This document shows, piece by piece, positions 34,895-41,971 of a stretch of DNA of 45,690 bases. Numbering within the stretch: position 1 is the stretch's first letter; every line of letters begins with the position of its first letter. The stretch lies in assembly GCA_016177915.1 (NCBI GenBank), contig JACOUI010000315.1, forward strand, positions 1 through 45,690, written 5' to 3'. A model generated the notes under the pieces. The model was given only the letters and a program-made list of their open reading frames with translations, was not told the DNA's origin and did no database searches. Source of the DNA: Planctomycetia bacterium. GTDB taxonomy: Bacteria; Planctomycetota; Planctomycetia; Pirellulales; S012-138. Position numbers and translations under genes: made by a program.

Positions 34895-35570
34895 TCAGCC
34901 GCTAAGCCGCTGGAGCGCCGCAGTCACGTCAGCCGGTTCGGCACGCTTCGTGTAGTCGGTGTTCACGAACGCAAAGCGGATGGTTCGATTGCGGTCGATG
35001 ACATACGTAGCCGGGACAGGCAACTCGTAGGTCTCGTCCCCGTTCTGCTTCGGAAGGTCGATTCCGAACTGCCCGTAGAGATGGCGCAGCTCCGGGGGCA
35101 GCGAGAAAACGAGTCCGAACTGCCGGGCCACCCTGTTCCCGCGGTCGCTCAACACCGGGAACTGGAGAGCGTGTTTTTCTGCCGTGGCGAGCGAGTTGTC
35201 GGGCGTCTCCGGCGATACGGCAACCAGCGTCGCACCGAACCGCTTGAACTCCGGCAGCGCCTGTTGCAGGGCCCGCAAGTTCGAGGTTGCAGTACGGGCA
35301 CCAGCCGCCTCGGTAGAAACTCAGGACGACCGGCCCCCGCCTGAGCAGTTCATCCAGCCGCACTGTGTCGCCGTCCGCGCCGGGCAACTCGAAGGCGGGG
35401 GCCTTTTCGCCGACGCCCAGGCTTCGCTCAGCGACGCCGGAACGGGCCAGTTCCTCGGCCTGATCCACCATGACCTGGCGCACCTCCACCGGAGCCTGTT
35501 TTGCGAAGGCTTCTTGAAGTTCACGCAGTTGATCGTTGAGGGGGGCGTCCGTGCATCGTGTCTCAGGCAT
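34895..35570 (-). pseudogene. Peroxiredoxin-like (AhpC/TSA) gene with a single-base frameshift
   Basis: The start at 35570 follows GAGGAG. The first frame encodes the N-terminal helix and the redoxin core to F-Y-R-G-G-W-C-P-Y-C-N-L-E-L, then runs out of phase at 35279-35282, where GAACTTGCGG should read GAACTGCGG. The second frame continues without a break: R-A-L-Q-Q-A-L-P-E-F-K...V-S-P-E-T-P-D-N-S, ending at 34895. Removing one T restores a normal protein of about 224 residues. Either a sequencing error or a fresh mutation. Intact members reduce peroxides with thioredoxin, encoded next door. Confidence 0.85.
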
Positions 35571-35712
35571 TTGAGGTACTCCTCAATGGTGAAGCGTCCA
35601 GGTACCGGTTCGTTCCCGTGGGGAGAGAAGCCAGGCTCCTCGGTTCGAGCATCACGCTGACGCATGCCTTCTGCTGTCAACCATCAGCCGACCGGGAACC
35701 GCAGCCGCGGGA

Positions 35713-36081
35713 TCAGCTCATCCGATTCACGACAACCGTCTTGCCCTCCGCCGTAAGCGATTTCAGGTAGGGTTTCACGGCCTCCACGAGCACCTGCTTG
35801 GGACGGAAGCCGATCAAGCGGGCTTTCACCTGGCCGCCGTTGACGATCACGACATGGGGAATCGACGAGATTCCGTATCTCGCAGCAGCATGAGGCGCTC
35901 GGCCCACATCCACCTTGACGACCTTGAGCTGCCCGTCGTACTCGCTGGCGATTTCGTCCACGATCGGGCTTTGCGCCCTGCAAGGGCCGCACCACGGCGC
36001 CCAGAAGTCGACCAACACCGGCACCTCCGACTGCAGGACTTCGGCGTCAAAGTTGGCGTCGTTGCAGGCAATGGGATTCAT
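35713..36081 (-). CDS. Thioredoxin
   Basis: 122 residues, start at 36081 after AGGAAG. The core reads V-L-V-D-F-W-A-P-W-C-G-P-C-R with the active-site cysteines at 31 and 34, and the cis-Pro loop is S-S-I-P-H-V-V. The C-terminus is longer than usual by about 12 residues. No signal peptide, so cytosolic. The FTR-like gene 75 bp upstream probably supplies its electrons, and the peroxiredoxin and DsbD genes downstream are likely clients. Confidence 0.93.
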   Translation of the reverse strand: MNPIACNDANFDAEVLQSEVPVLVDFWAPWCGPCRAQSPIVDEIASEYDGQLKVVKVDVGRAPHAAARYGISSIPHVVIVNGGQVKARLIGFRPKQVLVEAVKPYLKSLTAEGKTVVVNRMS

Positions 36082-36156
36082 GTTCCGTCTTCCTGTGGGT
36101 TGTGATTTTCGTCGCGACATGCTGCCGGCGGGCCGTCCAGATGCAGGCACTCGTTG

Positions 36157-36564
36157 CTACGCGGCCTCGACGTGGCGCCGCGCTTCGCGACCTTTGTCCG
36201 GAGCCGGGTCATTAACGACCCCGTAGATTTCGCGTCCTTCATGGCCGTCTGGCAGGTGTTCCGTGATGGGCAGGCCCTCCGGCGTGACGAACAGCAAGCA
36301 ATGGCAATACTTGTACTGCTTCATCTCGTCGCACGCGCAAACCCACCGGCGGCTCTGCTCGACGTCGGTCTGCTTGTCGAGATAGAAATTGCACGGACAC
36401 AGCGGCCGTCCCACCTCGTCCACGTTTTGTGCAAGTCCCAGCACGACCGACTCCGTCACGGCCGCATTCGGATGCGCCGACGTGCCCGTCTTCCGTCGGT
36501 ACTTCGCGACGTAGCTTCTGATCCGCGCAATCGCTGCATCGGATGGCGGCGGTGCTGTCGTCAT
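36157..36564 (-). CDS. Ferredoxin-thioredoxin reductase catalytic-chain-like protein
   Basis: 135 residues, start at 36564 after GAAGGGACC. The three FTR Cys motifs are in order: C-P-C at 56-58, C-A-C at 76-78 and C-H-C at 87-89, with the redox-active and 4Fe-4S ligands conserved; the middle motif is usually C-P-C. The end K-Y-C-H-C-L-L-F-V-T-P-E-G-L-P-I-T-E is typical. In plants the enzyme reduces thioredoxin with ferredoxin. Here it adjoins a thioredoxin gene in a presumably non-photosynthetic host. An ECF-type promoter lies 40 bp upstream. Confidence 0.88.
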   Translation of the reverse strand: MTTAPPPSDAAIARIRSYVAKYRRKTGTSAHPNAAVTESVVLGLAQNVDEVGRPLCPCNFYLDKQTDVEQSRRWVCACDEMKQYKYCHCLLFVTPEGLPITEHLPDGHEGREIYGVVNDPAPDKGREARRHVEAA

Positions 36565-36603
36565 GGTCCCTTCGTCCCTTCCAACGAGCTCGATGGAGGG
36601 GAT

Positions 36604-36628
36604 GACGAGCGGAGGGCCGGATCCTTAC
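36604..36628 (-). promoter_or_regulatory. ECF-type promoter motif (site 3), upstream of the FTR-like gene
   Basis: GTAAGGA (36628-36622), N14, CGTC (36607-36604). The predicted start of transcription is about 30-35 bp before the FTR-like ATG. Confidence 0.7.
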
Positions 36629-36725
36629 ACCACCCGTCCAGAAACCCCTCTGCGGGTTGGCGGCGCCGGTGCGCAAGGCGAACCGCCGGTTCAACATGTG
36701 GAGGCCAGCATTTGCGGGAAGAGAT

Positions 36726-37634
36726 TCATGCGACCCTGATGGAAGAGGGGGCACAGCAGCGTTCTCGAATTCTCGGCAAGGCGCGAAGCACCGCTTCGCG
36801 CCCCCGTTCGATAAGCCGCGACGGAGCTGAGAAATCGAACCAGGGAATGTCGCCCACGTCGGGGCGGATGATAAGGTCGGCGACGTTGGAGACGTGGCGG
36901 CGGAACATGTTCTCGCCGATGTCGTTTATGCGCATGAGGACGTCGACAGCGGTCGGGCAGGTGGCGATTGGCTGAAGCGCCGAACTGACGTCAACGGCTA
37001 CCCAACATCCGGTCTGGTACGTCCGTGAGACGAGCGTCGGCAACGAGTTGAGGACGCCGATGTCGCAGAGCAGTCTTCCGTCGAATTCCACTGGCGGAAA
37101 GACGCCCGGTATCGACGCGGAGGCGCGCACTGCGCCGCGAACGGGGCCGTTCTCCAAGATGACCGGCACCCCTTCGAGCAGGTCGACAGCGACAATGCTC
37201 AGCGGGATCCGAGCACTGGCGATATCTGCGTCCGGCAGGAGGCTGTCACACGCATGGCGGAGGACGTCTCCCGCCAGGAGCGAGGAGTTCCGCAGCATCT
37301 GTCGGCAAAAAGAGTTCGCGCGCAGAAAACTCGTTAACCGGAGCCACCACGATTCCCTCTCCAGGGCATGTTTCTTGCCAGGACCATGCGACCCAAGAAG
37401 CCGCCGCTGATGTTGCTGGAACGCGGAAGAAGCCAGGTATTCGAGGATTTGCCGTTGGACGCGTCGGATGTCCGGGTCAAACGCATAAAGCGCCCCGGCA
37501 AGGCTGCCGATACTGATGCCCGCAAGCCGTTCGATTTCCAGACCGGATCGCAGGAGTCCTTCCATCACGCCCAGATGCGCGACCCCGCGGGCCCCGCCGC
37601 CGCCTAGCGCCAGGGATATTCGCTGACAAATCAT
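36726..37634 (-). CDS. Patatin-like phospholipase
   Basis: 302 residues from an ATG at 37634 after AGGAGGA. The oxyanion-hole motif G-G-G-G-A-R-G is at residues 11-17, the nucleophile elbow G-I-S-I-G near 41-45, and the catalytic Asp in L-L-C-D-I-G. A soluble serine lipid hydrolase of the patatin/RssA family, with no signal peptide. It lies downstream of the P460 remnant and the ECF-type promoter at 37831-37855, which may now drive it. Confidence 0.88.
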   Translation of the reverse strand: MICQRISLALGGGGARGVAHLGVMEGLLRSGLEIERLAGISIGSLAGALYAFDPDIRRVQRQILEYLASSAFQQHQRRLLGSHGPGKKHALERESWWLRLTSFLRANSFCRQMLRNSSLLAGDVLRHACDSLLPDADIASARIPLSIVAVDLLEGVPVILENGPVRGAVRASASIPGVFPPVEFDGRLLCDIGVLNSLPTLVSRTYQTGCWVAVDVSSALQPIATCPTAVDVLMRINDIGENMFRRHVSNVADLIIRPDVGDIPWFDFSAPSRLIERGREAVLRALPRIRERCCAPSSIRVA

Positions 37635-37730
37635 GGTCGCGTCCTCCTGGGCGCCGGCCCGATCTCTTTGCAACCGGGCGCGGCGCCGCGTCACATGACG
37701 GCCGACGACCGCCTGGCGTCACAGCGACTT

Positions 37731-37827
37731 CATCGAGGAGGGCAAAGTCGCCGCCGCCGGCGCCGCTGTGGCCCTCGATGCACATTGCGAACTTGGCGCC
37801 CTCGATCCCCAATTCCGCCCCAAACAA
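37731..37827 (-). pseudogene. C-terminal remnant of a second cytochrome P460, haem motif damaged
   Basis: The minus strand encodes A-K-F-A-M-C-I-E-G-H-S-G-A-G-G-G-D-F-A-L-L-D-E, aligning with G-K-F-K-M-C-I-E-C-H-S-G-A-A-G-G-D-F-L-F-F-N-D at the end of the intact gene at 26317. The second haem-binding Cys has become Gly and the stop is lost. The rest of the gene is missing; the promoter region of the copy follows directly upstream, indicating an internal deletion. Confidence 0.75.
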
Positions 37828-37830
37828 GTA

Positions 37831-37855
37831 GACGGTGTTTTGAGCGAGTCCTTAC
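37831..37855 (-). promoter_or_regulatory. ECF-type promoter motif (site 4), orphaned upstream of the P460 remnant
   Basis: GTAAGGA (37855-37849), N14, CGTC (37834-37831) followed by TA. Similarity to site 2 extends through the spacer and further upstream, so it was duplicated with the cytochrome gene. It now faces patatin. Confidence 0.7.
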
Positions 37856-37937
37856 GGCAAAAGAGGCGCCGGCAGACGCGGCGAGGGGACCGTCTGAAAA
37901 GAGGTGTGAAGTGCCCCGCCCAACAGCGATCGGCGCC

Positions 37938-38201
37938 CTAGGACGGCTTGTGCGACTCCAACACGCGCTTCAAGCGCTGCCGGGATTCGTCGGGCAGCGT
38001 GACTTGGGGCGCAGAGGTATCGGCTTCGATCTCCTCGGCCTGCTGCCGAGTTCGCTTGTGCAGATGCTGGAGGTCCTTGCGAAAGGCGCGACACAAGCGG
38101 CACATGCCCAGGTGCGTCCAGAGTGAGAGACGCTTCCAAAACGGCAGATTCCGATCGAGCGATTCGGAGAGAAGCTGCGAGACGTCTTTGCAACTGAGCA
38201 T
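37938..38201 (-). CDS. Small anti-sigma factor-like protein (zf-HC2 type)
   Basis: 87 residues, start at 38201, 16 bp after the sigma gene's stop. The N-terminus has the zinc-anti-sigma pattern: C at residue 4, then H-L-G-M-C-R-L-C (H-x3-C-x2-C) near 30-37. A basic, Gln/Lys-rich helical tail follows and there is no membrane helix, so it is cytoplasmic. It probably restrains the sigma factor encoded just upstream in the same operon. Confidence 0.75.
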   Translation of the reverse strand: MLSCKDVSQLLSESLDRNLPFWKRLSLWTHLGMCRLCRAFRKDLQHLHKRTRQQAEEIEADTSAPQVTLPDESRQRLKRVLESHKPS

Positions 38202-38217
38202 GGACCCGGCATCCCAG

Positions 38218-38796
38218 TTAGCTGCTTTCCTGTTGCCAGCGGCTTCTCATGCAATTAGACAATTGCAGACGAGCGCGGTAAAGCAGGACCCACAAGTTTG
38301 ACGCGCTAATCTCTAAATCCTTACAGATTTCGTCCGTGCTGCGGTCGTCCATTTCGCGAAGCACGAAGACGTCCGCCTGCCGCGGCGGTAACGTGTCGAG
38401 ACACCCGCGCAGAATTCGCCAGAATTCCTCGCGTTCCAGGGAATCGAGCGGCTCCCGGAGGTCCGATCTCCGTTTTGGCTTCCACCTTCCGTTGCGATCG
38501 AACAGCGCTTCGGACAAGTCGCTGTCCGCGTCATCGTTCAACGTGCTGGTGCGATTTCGCTGGCGAATGAGGTCGACGATCTTGCGTTTCAGAATCCCCA
38601 GCAGCCAGGCGCGCTCCGTTCCCTTTCCGGCGAATTGGTCGGTGTGCTGCAAAGCAACCAGGAATGTCTGTTGGACGACTTCTTCAGCCGCCTCCCCATT
38701 CCGCAACCGCGAGAGTGCGTACCGGTAGAGGTAGTCGCCATGCAGGTCGACCCACGCCGCGGGATTCAGCGCTTCCTTTTCGTCCGCTTCGGTCAA
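38218..38796 (-). CDS. ECF-type RNA polymerase sigma factor
   Basis: About 192 residues if started at the TTG at 38796, which has GAGGGAC upstream; starts further out (ATG at 39003) give residues without family character. Region 2 has D-Y-L-Y-R-Y-A-L-S-R-L...A-E-E-V-V-Q-Q-T-F-L-V-A and W-L-L-G-I-L-K-R-K-I-V-D. Region 4 has L-P-P-R-Q-A-D-V-F-V-L-R-E-M-D and the helix-turn-helix S-T-D-E-I-C-K-D-L-E-I-S-A-S-N-L. Same operon as the anti-sigma gene after it and the two small genes before it. As an ECF motif heads this operon (39793-39817), it may recognise that motif itself. Confidence 0.88.
   Translation of the reverse strand: MTEADEKEALNPAAWVDLHGDYLYRYALSRLRNGEAAEEVVQQTFLVALQHTDQFAGKGTERAWLLGILKRKIVDLIRQRNRTSTLNDDADSDLSEALFDRNGRWKPKRRSDLREPLDSLEREEFWRILRGCLDTLPPRQADVFVLREMDDRSTDEICKDLEISASNLWVLLYRARLQLSNCMRSRWQQESS
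38300..38324 (-). promoter_or_regulatory. ECF-type promoter motif inside the sigma gene (site 6)
   Basis: GTAAGGA (38324-38318), N14, CGTC (38303-38300) occurs in the codons for I-C-K-D-L-E-I-S-A-S-N. It reads toward the anti-sigma gene about 100 bp away. The protein sequence here is conserved in the family, so this may be chance. Confidence 0.3.
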
Positions 38797-39105
38797 CTCG
38801 TCCCTCTTTCCCTTCGGAGGCGACCCGGGGTCCGTCGCCGACAGGGACGGACTCGCCAAGTCCTCCAGGCGGCGCCGAGATTGTCGCCATCCCCGGGAGA
38901 GCCTGTCGATCGTGCGGATTCTACGGATGACAGGGCCGGCATTCGGTGTGCGGCCGCACAGTTTCGCCAGCCACGGGCCGACGGTAACGAGACATCTCCG
39001 CATGCTTCGAGCTTCCAAGCCGGGCTTCCGAAAGGATGGAGGCACCGTAGGAGGCGCCGCACCTCGGGCCGTGCTGTTGTCGGCCGGTGCCTCTATCCTG
39101 GACCT
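38797..39105. other. Space upstream of the sigma gene, no gene recognised
   Basis: 309 bp. The sigma frame stays open upstream but codes for Arg/Pro-rich sequence without family character, so a longer sigma N-terminus cannot be excluded. No separate promoter or hairpin stood out. Confidence 0.4.
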
Positions 39106-39441
39106 TCAACCAGGTCGAGCCTTCGCGGCTCGGTCGGCGTTTGACCAATGGCGGAGACTTTGTTTGATCTTCTCCCAGGACCAGGCTTCCACCAGCGCCC
39201 GCAGGACGAGAGACGGCGAGCTTTCCGCGTAGCGCAACGCGTAGAATGCTTCGACAACCGACATGTCCAGCGCGCGGGCAATGGCCGGCGGGCGATGGCC
39301 GCGGCGGATTCGCCGCCGCACCGTTCTCCCTGCATTCAAGTAGAACTCGGCCTCGGTAACAATGCCGCGCACTTCATCTCGCCGGCCAGTCCGTTCGGCA
39401 ATCGCCCTTCTGTTCCAACCCCGCTCGTTTACTTCGGACAT
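39106..39441 (-). CDS. Small basic helical protein, unknown function
   Basis: 111 residues from an ATG at 39441 after AGAGGGGGG. The protein is Arg/Ala-rich and helical, with R-R-G-H-R-P-P-A-I-A-R-A-L-D-M-S-V-V-E-A resembling a helix-turn-helix, and a C-terminal W-S-W-E-K-I-K-Q-S-L-R. It could bind DNA; no family recognised. In the sigma operon. Confidence 0.55.
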   Translation of the reverse strand: MSEVNERGWNRRAIAERTGRRDEVRGIVTEAEFYLNAGRTVRRRIRRGHRPPAIARALDMSVVEAFYALRYAESSPSLVLRALVEAWSWEKIKQSLRHWSNADRAAKARPG

Positions 39442-39469
39442 GACGTCCCCCCTCTCTGACGTTTGGCTG

Positions 39470-39745
39470 TTAGGCTGCGGCGCGATGCGTCGATTCCCGT
39501 CCCTTGGACGGCATCGCTCTCGTGTCTTCGGTGTCGGGCATGCCATGCGCCGCTGTAAGCGACGATCGGCGGCCCGATACGAGTACCGCCACGCCCAGCA
39601 ACGCCAGCGGCACGCCGAGCGGCAAGAGCCAGAACGTGATCGTCATCAGACCCCCCGCAAGCACAAACGACACTCCAGCGATCAGTCGCGGCAGCTCGCC
39701 GAAGAGACATTCGACCGAATCGCAGGATGATTGCTTGCCCGTCAC
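39470..39745 (-). CDS. Small two-helix membrane protein heading the sigma operon
   Basis: 91 residues from a GTG at 39745 after GGGAG. Two hydrophobic helices (L-I-A-G-V-S-F-V-L-A-G-G-L and L-P-L-G-V-P-L-A-L-L-G-V-A-V-L) are separated by a short turn; two Cys lie at the N-terminus. The first gene behind the ECF-type promoter, about 45 bp downstream of its -10. Function unknown. Confidence 0.6.
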   Translation of the reverse strand: MTGKQSSCDSVECLFGELPRLIAGVSFVLAGGLMTITFWLLPLGVPLALLGVAVLVSGRRSSLTAAHGMPDTEDTRAMPSKGRESTHRAAA

Positions 39746-40081
39746 GGAAGGCTCCCTTTACTGGCTCGGGCGACTTGCCCTCTCACCAGGTTGACGGCTG
39801 GCAGCCGAATTCCTTACGAACCGCGTCCTGCTCGCAACCAGCCTCGTTGGCTGCACGTGCTGCTGGTGAGCGGAATTTCGAGTCGTCTGGGTGGCTCGGG
39901 CGGCCAGTCGTCCAGCGTGCGCCCTGGTGATGCCCGACACGGCGATCCCGATTTCCAGTCTTCGACGTGTGACCTTGTTCACAGACATGCCGAGGCGCTT
40001 CCCTCAGAATGCCAGAATCATCGCACTGCGGCAGTTCGTGCGAGGCGGGTTTCCAAGCCAACAAGATCAAAGGAGCACGCG
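39746..40081. other. Divergent intergenic region
   Basis: 336 bp between the leftward sigma operon and the rightward DUF3179 gene. It holds the ECF-type motif at 39793-39817 near its left end. On the right, AAAGGAGCACGCG directly precedes the DUF3179 ATG. No plus-strand promoter was identified with confidence. Confidence 0.5.
39793..39817 (-). promoter_or_regulatory. ECF-type promoter motif (site 5), upstream of the sigma operon
   Basis: GTAAGGA (39817-39811), N14, CGTC (39796-39793). Nearly identical to site 1. It would drive the membrane protein, the basic protein, the ECF sigma and its anti-sigma. Confidence 0.7.
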
Positions 40082-41128
40082 ATGTCAGGAGATCAAGCGC
40101 GCCGCTGGCTGGTCGTCGCCGTGGCCATCGGCGCCTGCGCCGCCATTTGGGGGATTCGCGCCGTCGGAAACCCCCAGTCGAAGGATCGCCAAACGCGCGA
40201 CGCCACAGACCCGCAGCCCAGGTTCGCGCCGCAAGTCGTCGTGCAACCCTTTCCGCCGATCGTCGACGCGCCCGTGATTGCGGCAAGGAAAGTGAGTTCG
40301 CAGGTCCACGACAACGAACTGGTGCTGGGTGTGGTTGTCAACGGGGAAGCGCGAGCGTACCCCATCAACATGCTCACCGGGCCCATGCGGGAGATCATCA
40401 ACGACAAGCTCGGCGGCCGCGCGATCGCCGCCACGTGGTGACATCTCTGCCACAACGGCGTGGTCTACGCCCGATCGGTCAAGGATCAAACCCTCACGTT
40501 CTACGTCTCCGGCCAGCTTTGGAGGAGCAGCCTGGTCATGGCCGACGCCGAGACGAAGTCGCTCTGGAGCCACATCCTGGGCGAGGCGATGGACGGGAAG
40601 CTCAAGGGGACGGTGCTGGAGAGCATCGCGTCGGAAATGGTCACGTGGAAAGCGTGGCGAGAGCAGCACCCGGATTCGACGGTGCTAAACCTCGACCGGA
40701 CGAGTCGGGAATACTCCAAGGAATTCTACCGCCAGCCCAAGCAGTTCGTGTTTGCGTTCATGGTAAACGGCAAGCCGCACCACTGCACTTTTGCGACCAT
40801 GCGTTCGCGGCCGATGCTTAGTTTGAAGATTGGCGACGAGCCGCTCCTGTTGACCTTTGATTCGCAAAGTACATCGGCAAGGCTCTACTCTCGACGTTTG
40901 GACGGCCGCGAACTGACTTTCGCGGAGGTCAATGAAGGCCGTTTGAAGGACGACGAGACCGGCTCGATCTGGAACCGCGGGACCGGGCTGGCGTTGGAAG
41001 GCCCGCTCAAGGGCAAGTATCTGGACGCCAAGGTTGGCGTCGTCAGCTACACGCAGGTGTGGCGGGAATTTCACCCCAAGAGCCAGGCCATCGAAGCAGG
41101 CGGCGCCCAAAGGGGGGCCGAGAAATAG
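40082..41128 (+). CDS. DUF3179-domain protein with an in-frame TGA, probable selenoprotein
   Basis: Start at 40082 after AAAGGAG. The frame runs 348 codons to 41128 with one internal TGA at codon 120 (40439-40441). Residues 8-27 form a membrane anchor or signal. The DUF3179 domain runs through both sides of the TGA: G-E-A-R-A-Y-P-I-N-M-L-T-G and N-D-K-L-G-G before it; H-N-G-V-V-Y-A, S-L-V-M-A-D-A-E-T-K-S-L-W-S and L-G-E-A-M-D after it. The TGA follows T-W and precedes H-L-C, so it takes the place of the first Cys in the family motif W-C-x-L-C. A hairpin of bacterial SECIS type follows (40457-40471). If TGA is read as selenocysteine this is a full-length U-x-x-C redox or metal-site protein; otherwise a nonsense pseudogene. 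Family function is unknown. Confidence 0.8.
40457..40471 (+). promoter_or_regulatory. Candidate bacterial SECIS hairpin of the DUF3179 gene
   Basis: GGCGT pairs perfectly with ACGCC around the loop GGTCT. The loop begins 20 nt after the TGA and opens with GG. Bacterial SECIS elements typically have an apical loop some 16-37 nt after TGA with G in the first two positions; the Escherichia coli fdhF loop is AGGUCU. Confidence 0.6.
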
Positions 41129-41231
41129 CCGCCCGTGGTCGTCGTTAACCGTCGCGCCACTCTCGGCGGCCGTTCCTCCAACCCGCGCGTATCTGAGCAA
41201 GCCACGGCTGCCCCCAACGTGCGCGATTTCA

Positions 41232-41792
41232 TCAGTCCCCTTTACATCGAAAGTGTTCGTCGGCCTTCTTTTCGAACAGCGTCAGGTCGGCCTTCTCCAA
41301 GTCGATGAGCGTGGCGAGCGGCCTCGTGCGATCCAGCAAGACCGTTGTGCTGCCCACGCGCTTGTTGATCCGCCACGGGTTCAAGGTCTCGTCGTCGGCG
41401 GCGATCACCGCCAATCGGAGGTCTTTGATATTGTGCTCGGCCGCCCATTTTGCAAAAGTCTCCTTGTCGCCTCCCACCCAAATCACCCACACGCGCACAT
41501 ACCGCTGCTTCATCAGCCCTGCTTCCTTTTCGGCCAAGTGGCGCGCCAGCCGCAACGTCGAGTCGTCCAGCTCCTTCACGAAGGAGCAGACCGTGCGGTT
41601 TCACTCGAGGTTGGAGGAAAGAGAACCCATCTCCCTCTTGCCGCTCGCCTGCACCGCCCCGAGGTCATACGGCAAGCTCTTGCCAATGATCGGCCCGGAA
41701 ACGGGCAACGTCTCGCGCTTCCCGAAGAACTCGTCGGGCGGCTGTGCGACGAGGACGGTGCTAGCGAGGAACAGACTCATCGCAGCATTCAT
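41232..41792 (-). CDS. Exported thioredoxin-like protein with an in-frame TGA, probable selenoprotein
   Basis: The ATG at 41792 follows AGAGGAG. One frame of 187 codons continues to 41232 with a single internal TGA at codon 64 (41603-41601). Before it: a signal peptide (A-M-S-L-F-L-A-S-T-V-L-V-A) and L-P-V-S-G-P-I-I-G-K-S-L-P. After it: N-R-T-V-C-S-F-V-K-E-L-D-D-S-T-L-R-L, R-V-W-V-I-W-V-G-G-D-K-E-T-F-A-K-W-A and V-G-S-T-T-V-L-L-D-R-T, which fits a thioredoxin-like fold. The coding character is equally good on both sides. Selenocysteine would give U64-x4-C69. A perfect 7-bp hairpin follows the TGA. Without recoding the gene is a nonsense pseudogene. It converges on the DUF3179 gene, 103 bp away. 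Confidence 0.75.
41570..41587 (-). promoter_or_regulatory. Candidate bacterial SECIS hairpin of the thioredoxin-like gene
   Basis: On the minus strand GCTCCTT pairs with AAGGAGC (7 bp, no mismatch) around the loop CGTG. The loop starts 20 nt after the TGA, the same distance as in the DUF3179 gene, and has G at its second position. Confidence 0.6.
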
Positions 41793-41971
41793 GGAAGAAA
41801 CTCCTCTGTGCGAGCCGTGCGCAGTAAGGGCCTGGCGATCACGAACAGGTGGGCGGTGGCGACCTTGTGGGCGCGCGCGGATTCTGGATTTTCGGTTTGG
41901 GATTTTGGATTGGGGGGCGTTTCTAGCCGACAATCATCCCGCGACCGGCGCGAGGCCGGTGGTGGGCGATC

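Noticed and set aside
40439-41603. Genome-wide reassignment of TGA to an amino acid
   Set aside because: Many intact genes here end in TGA, some with ATGA or GTGA overlaps, so TGA is a normal stop.
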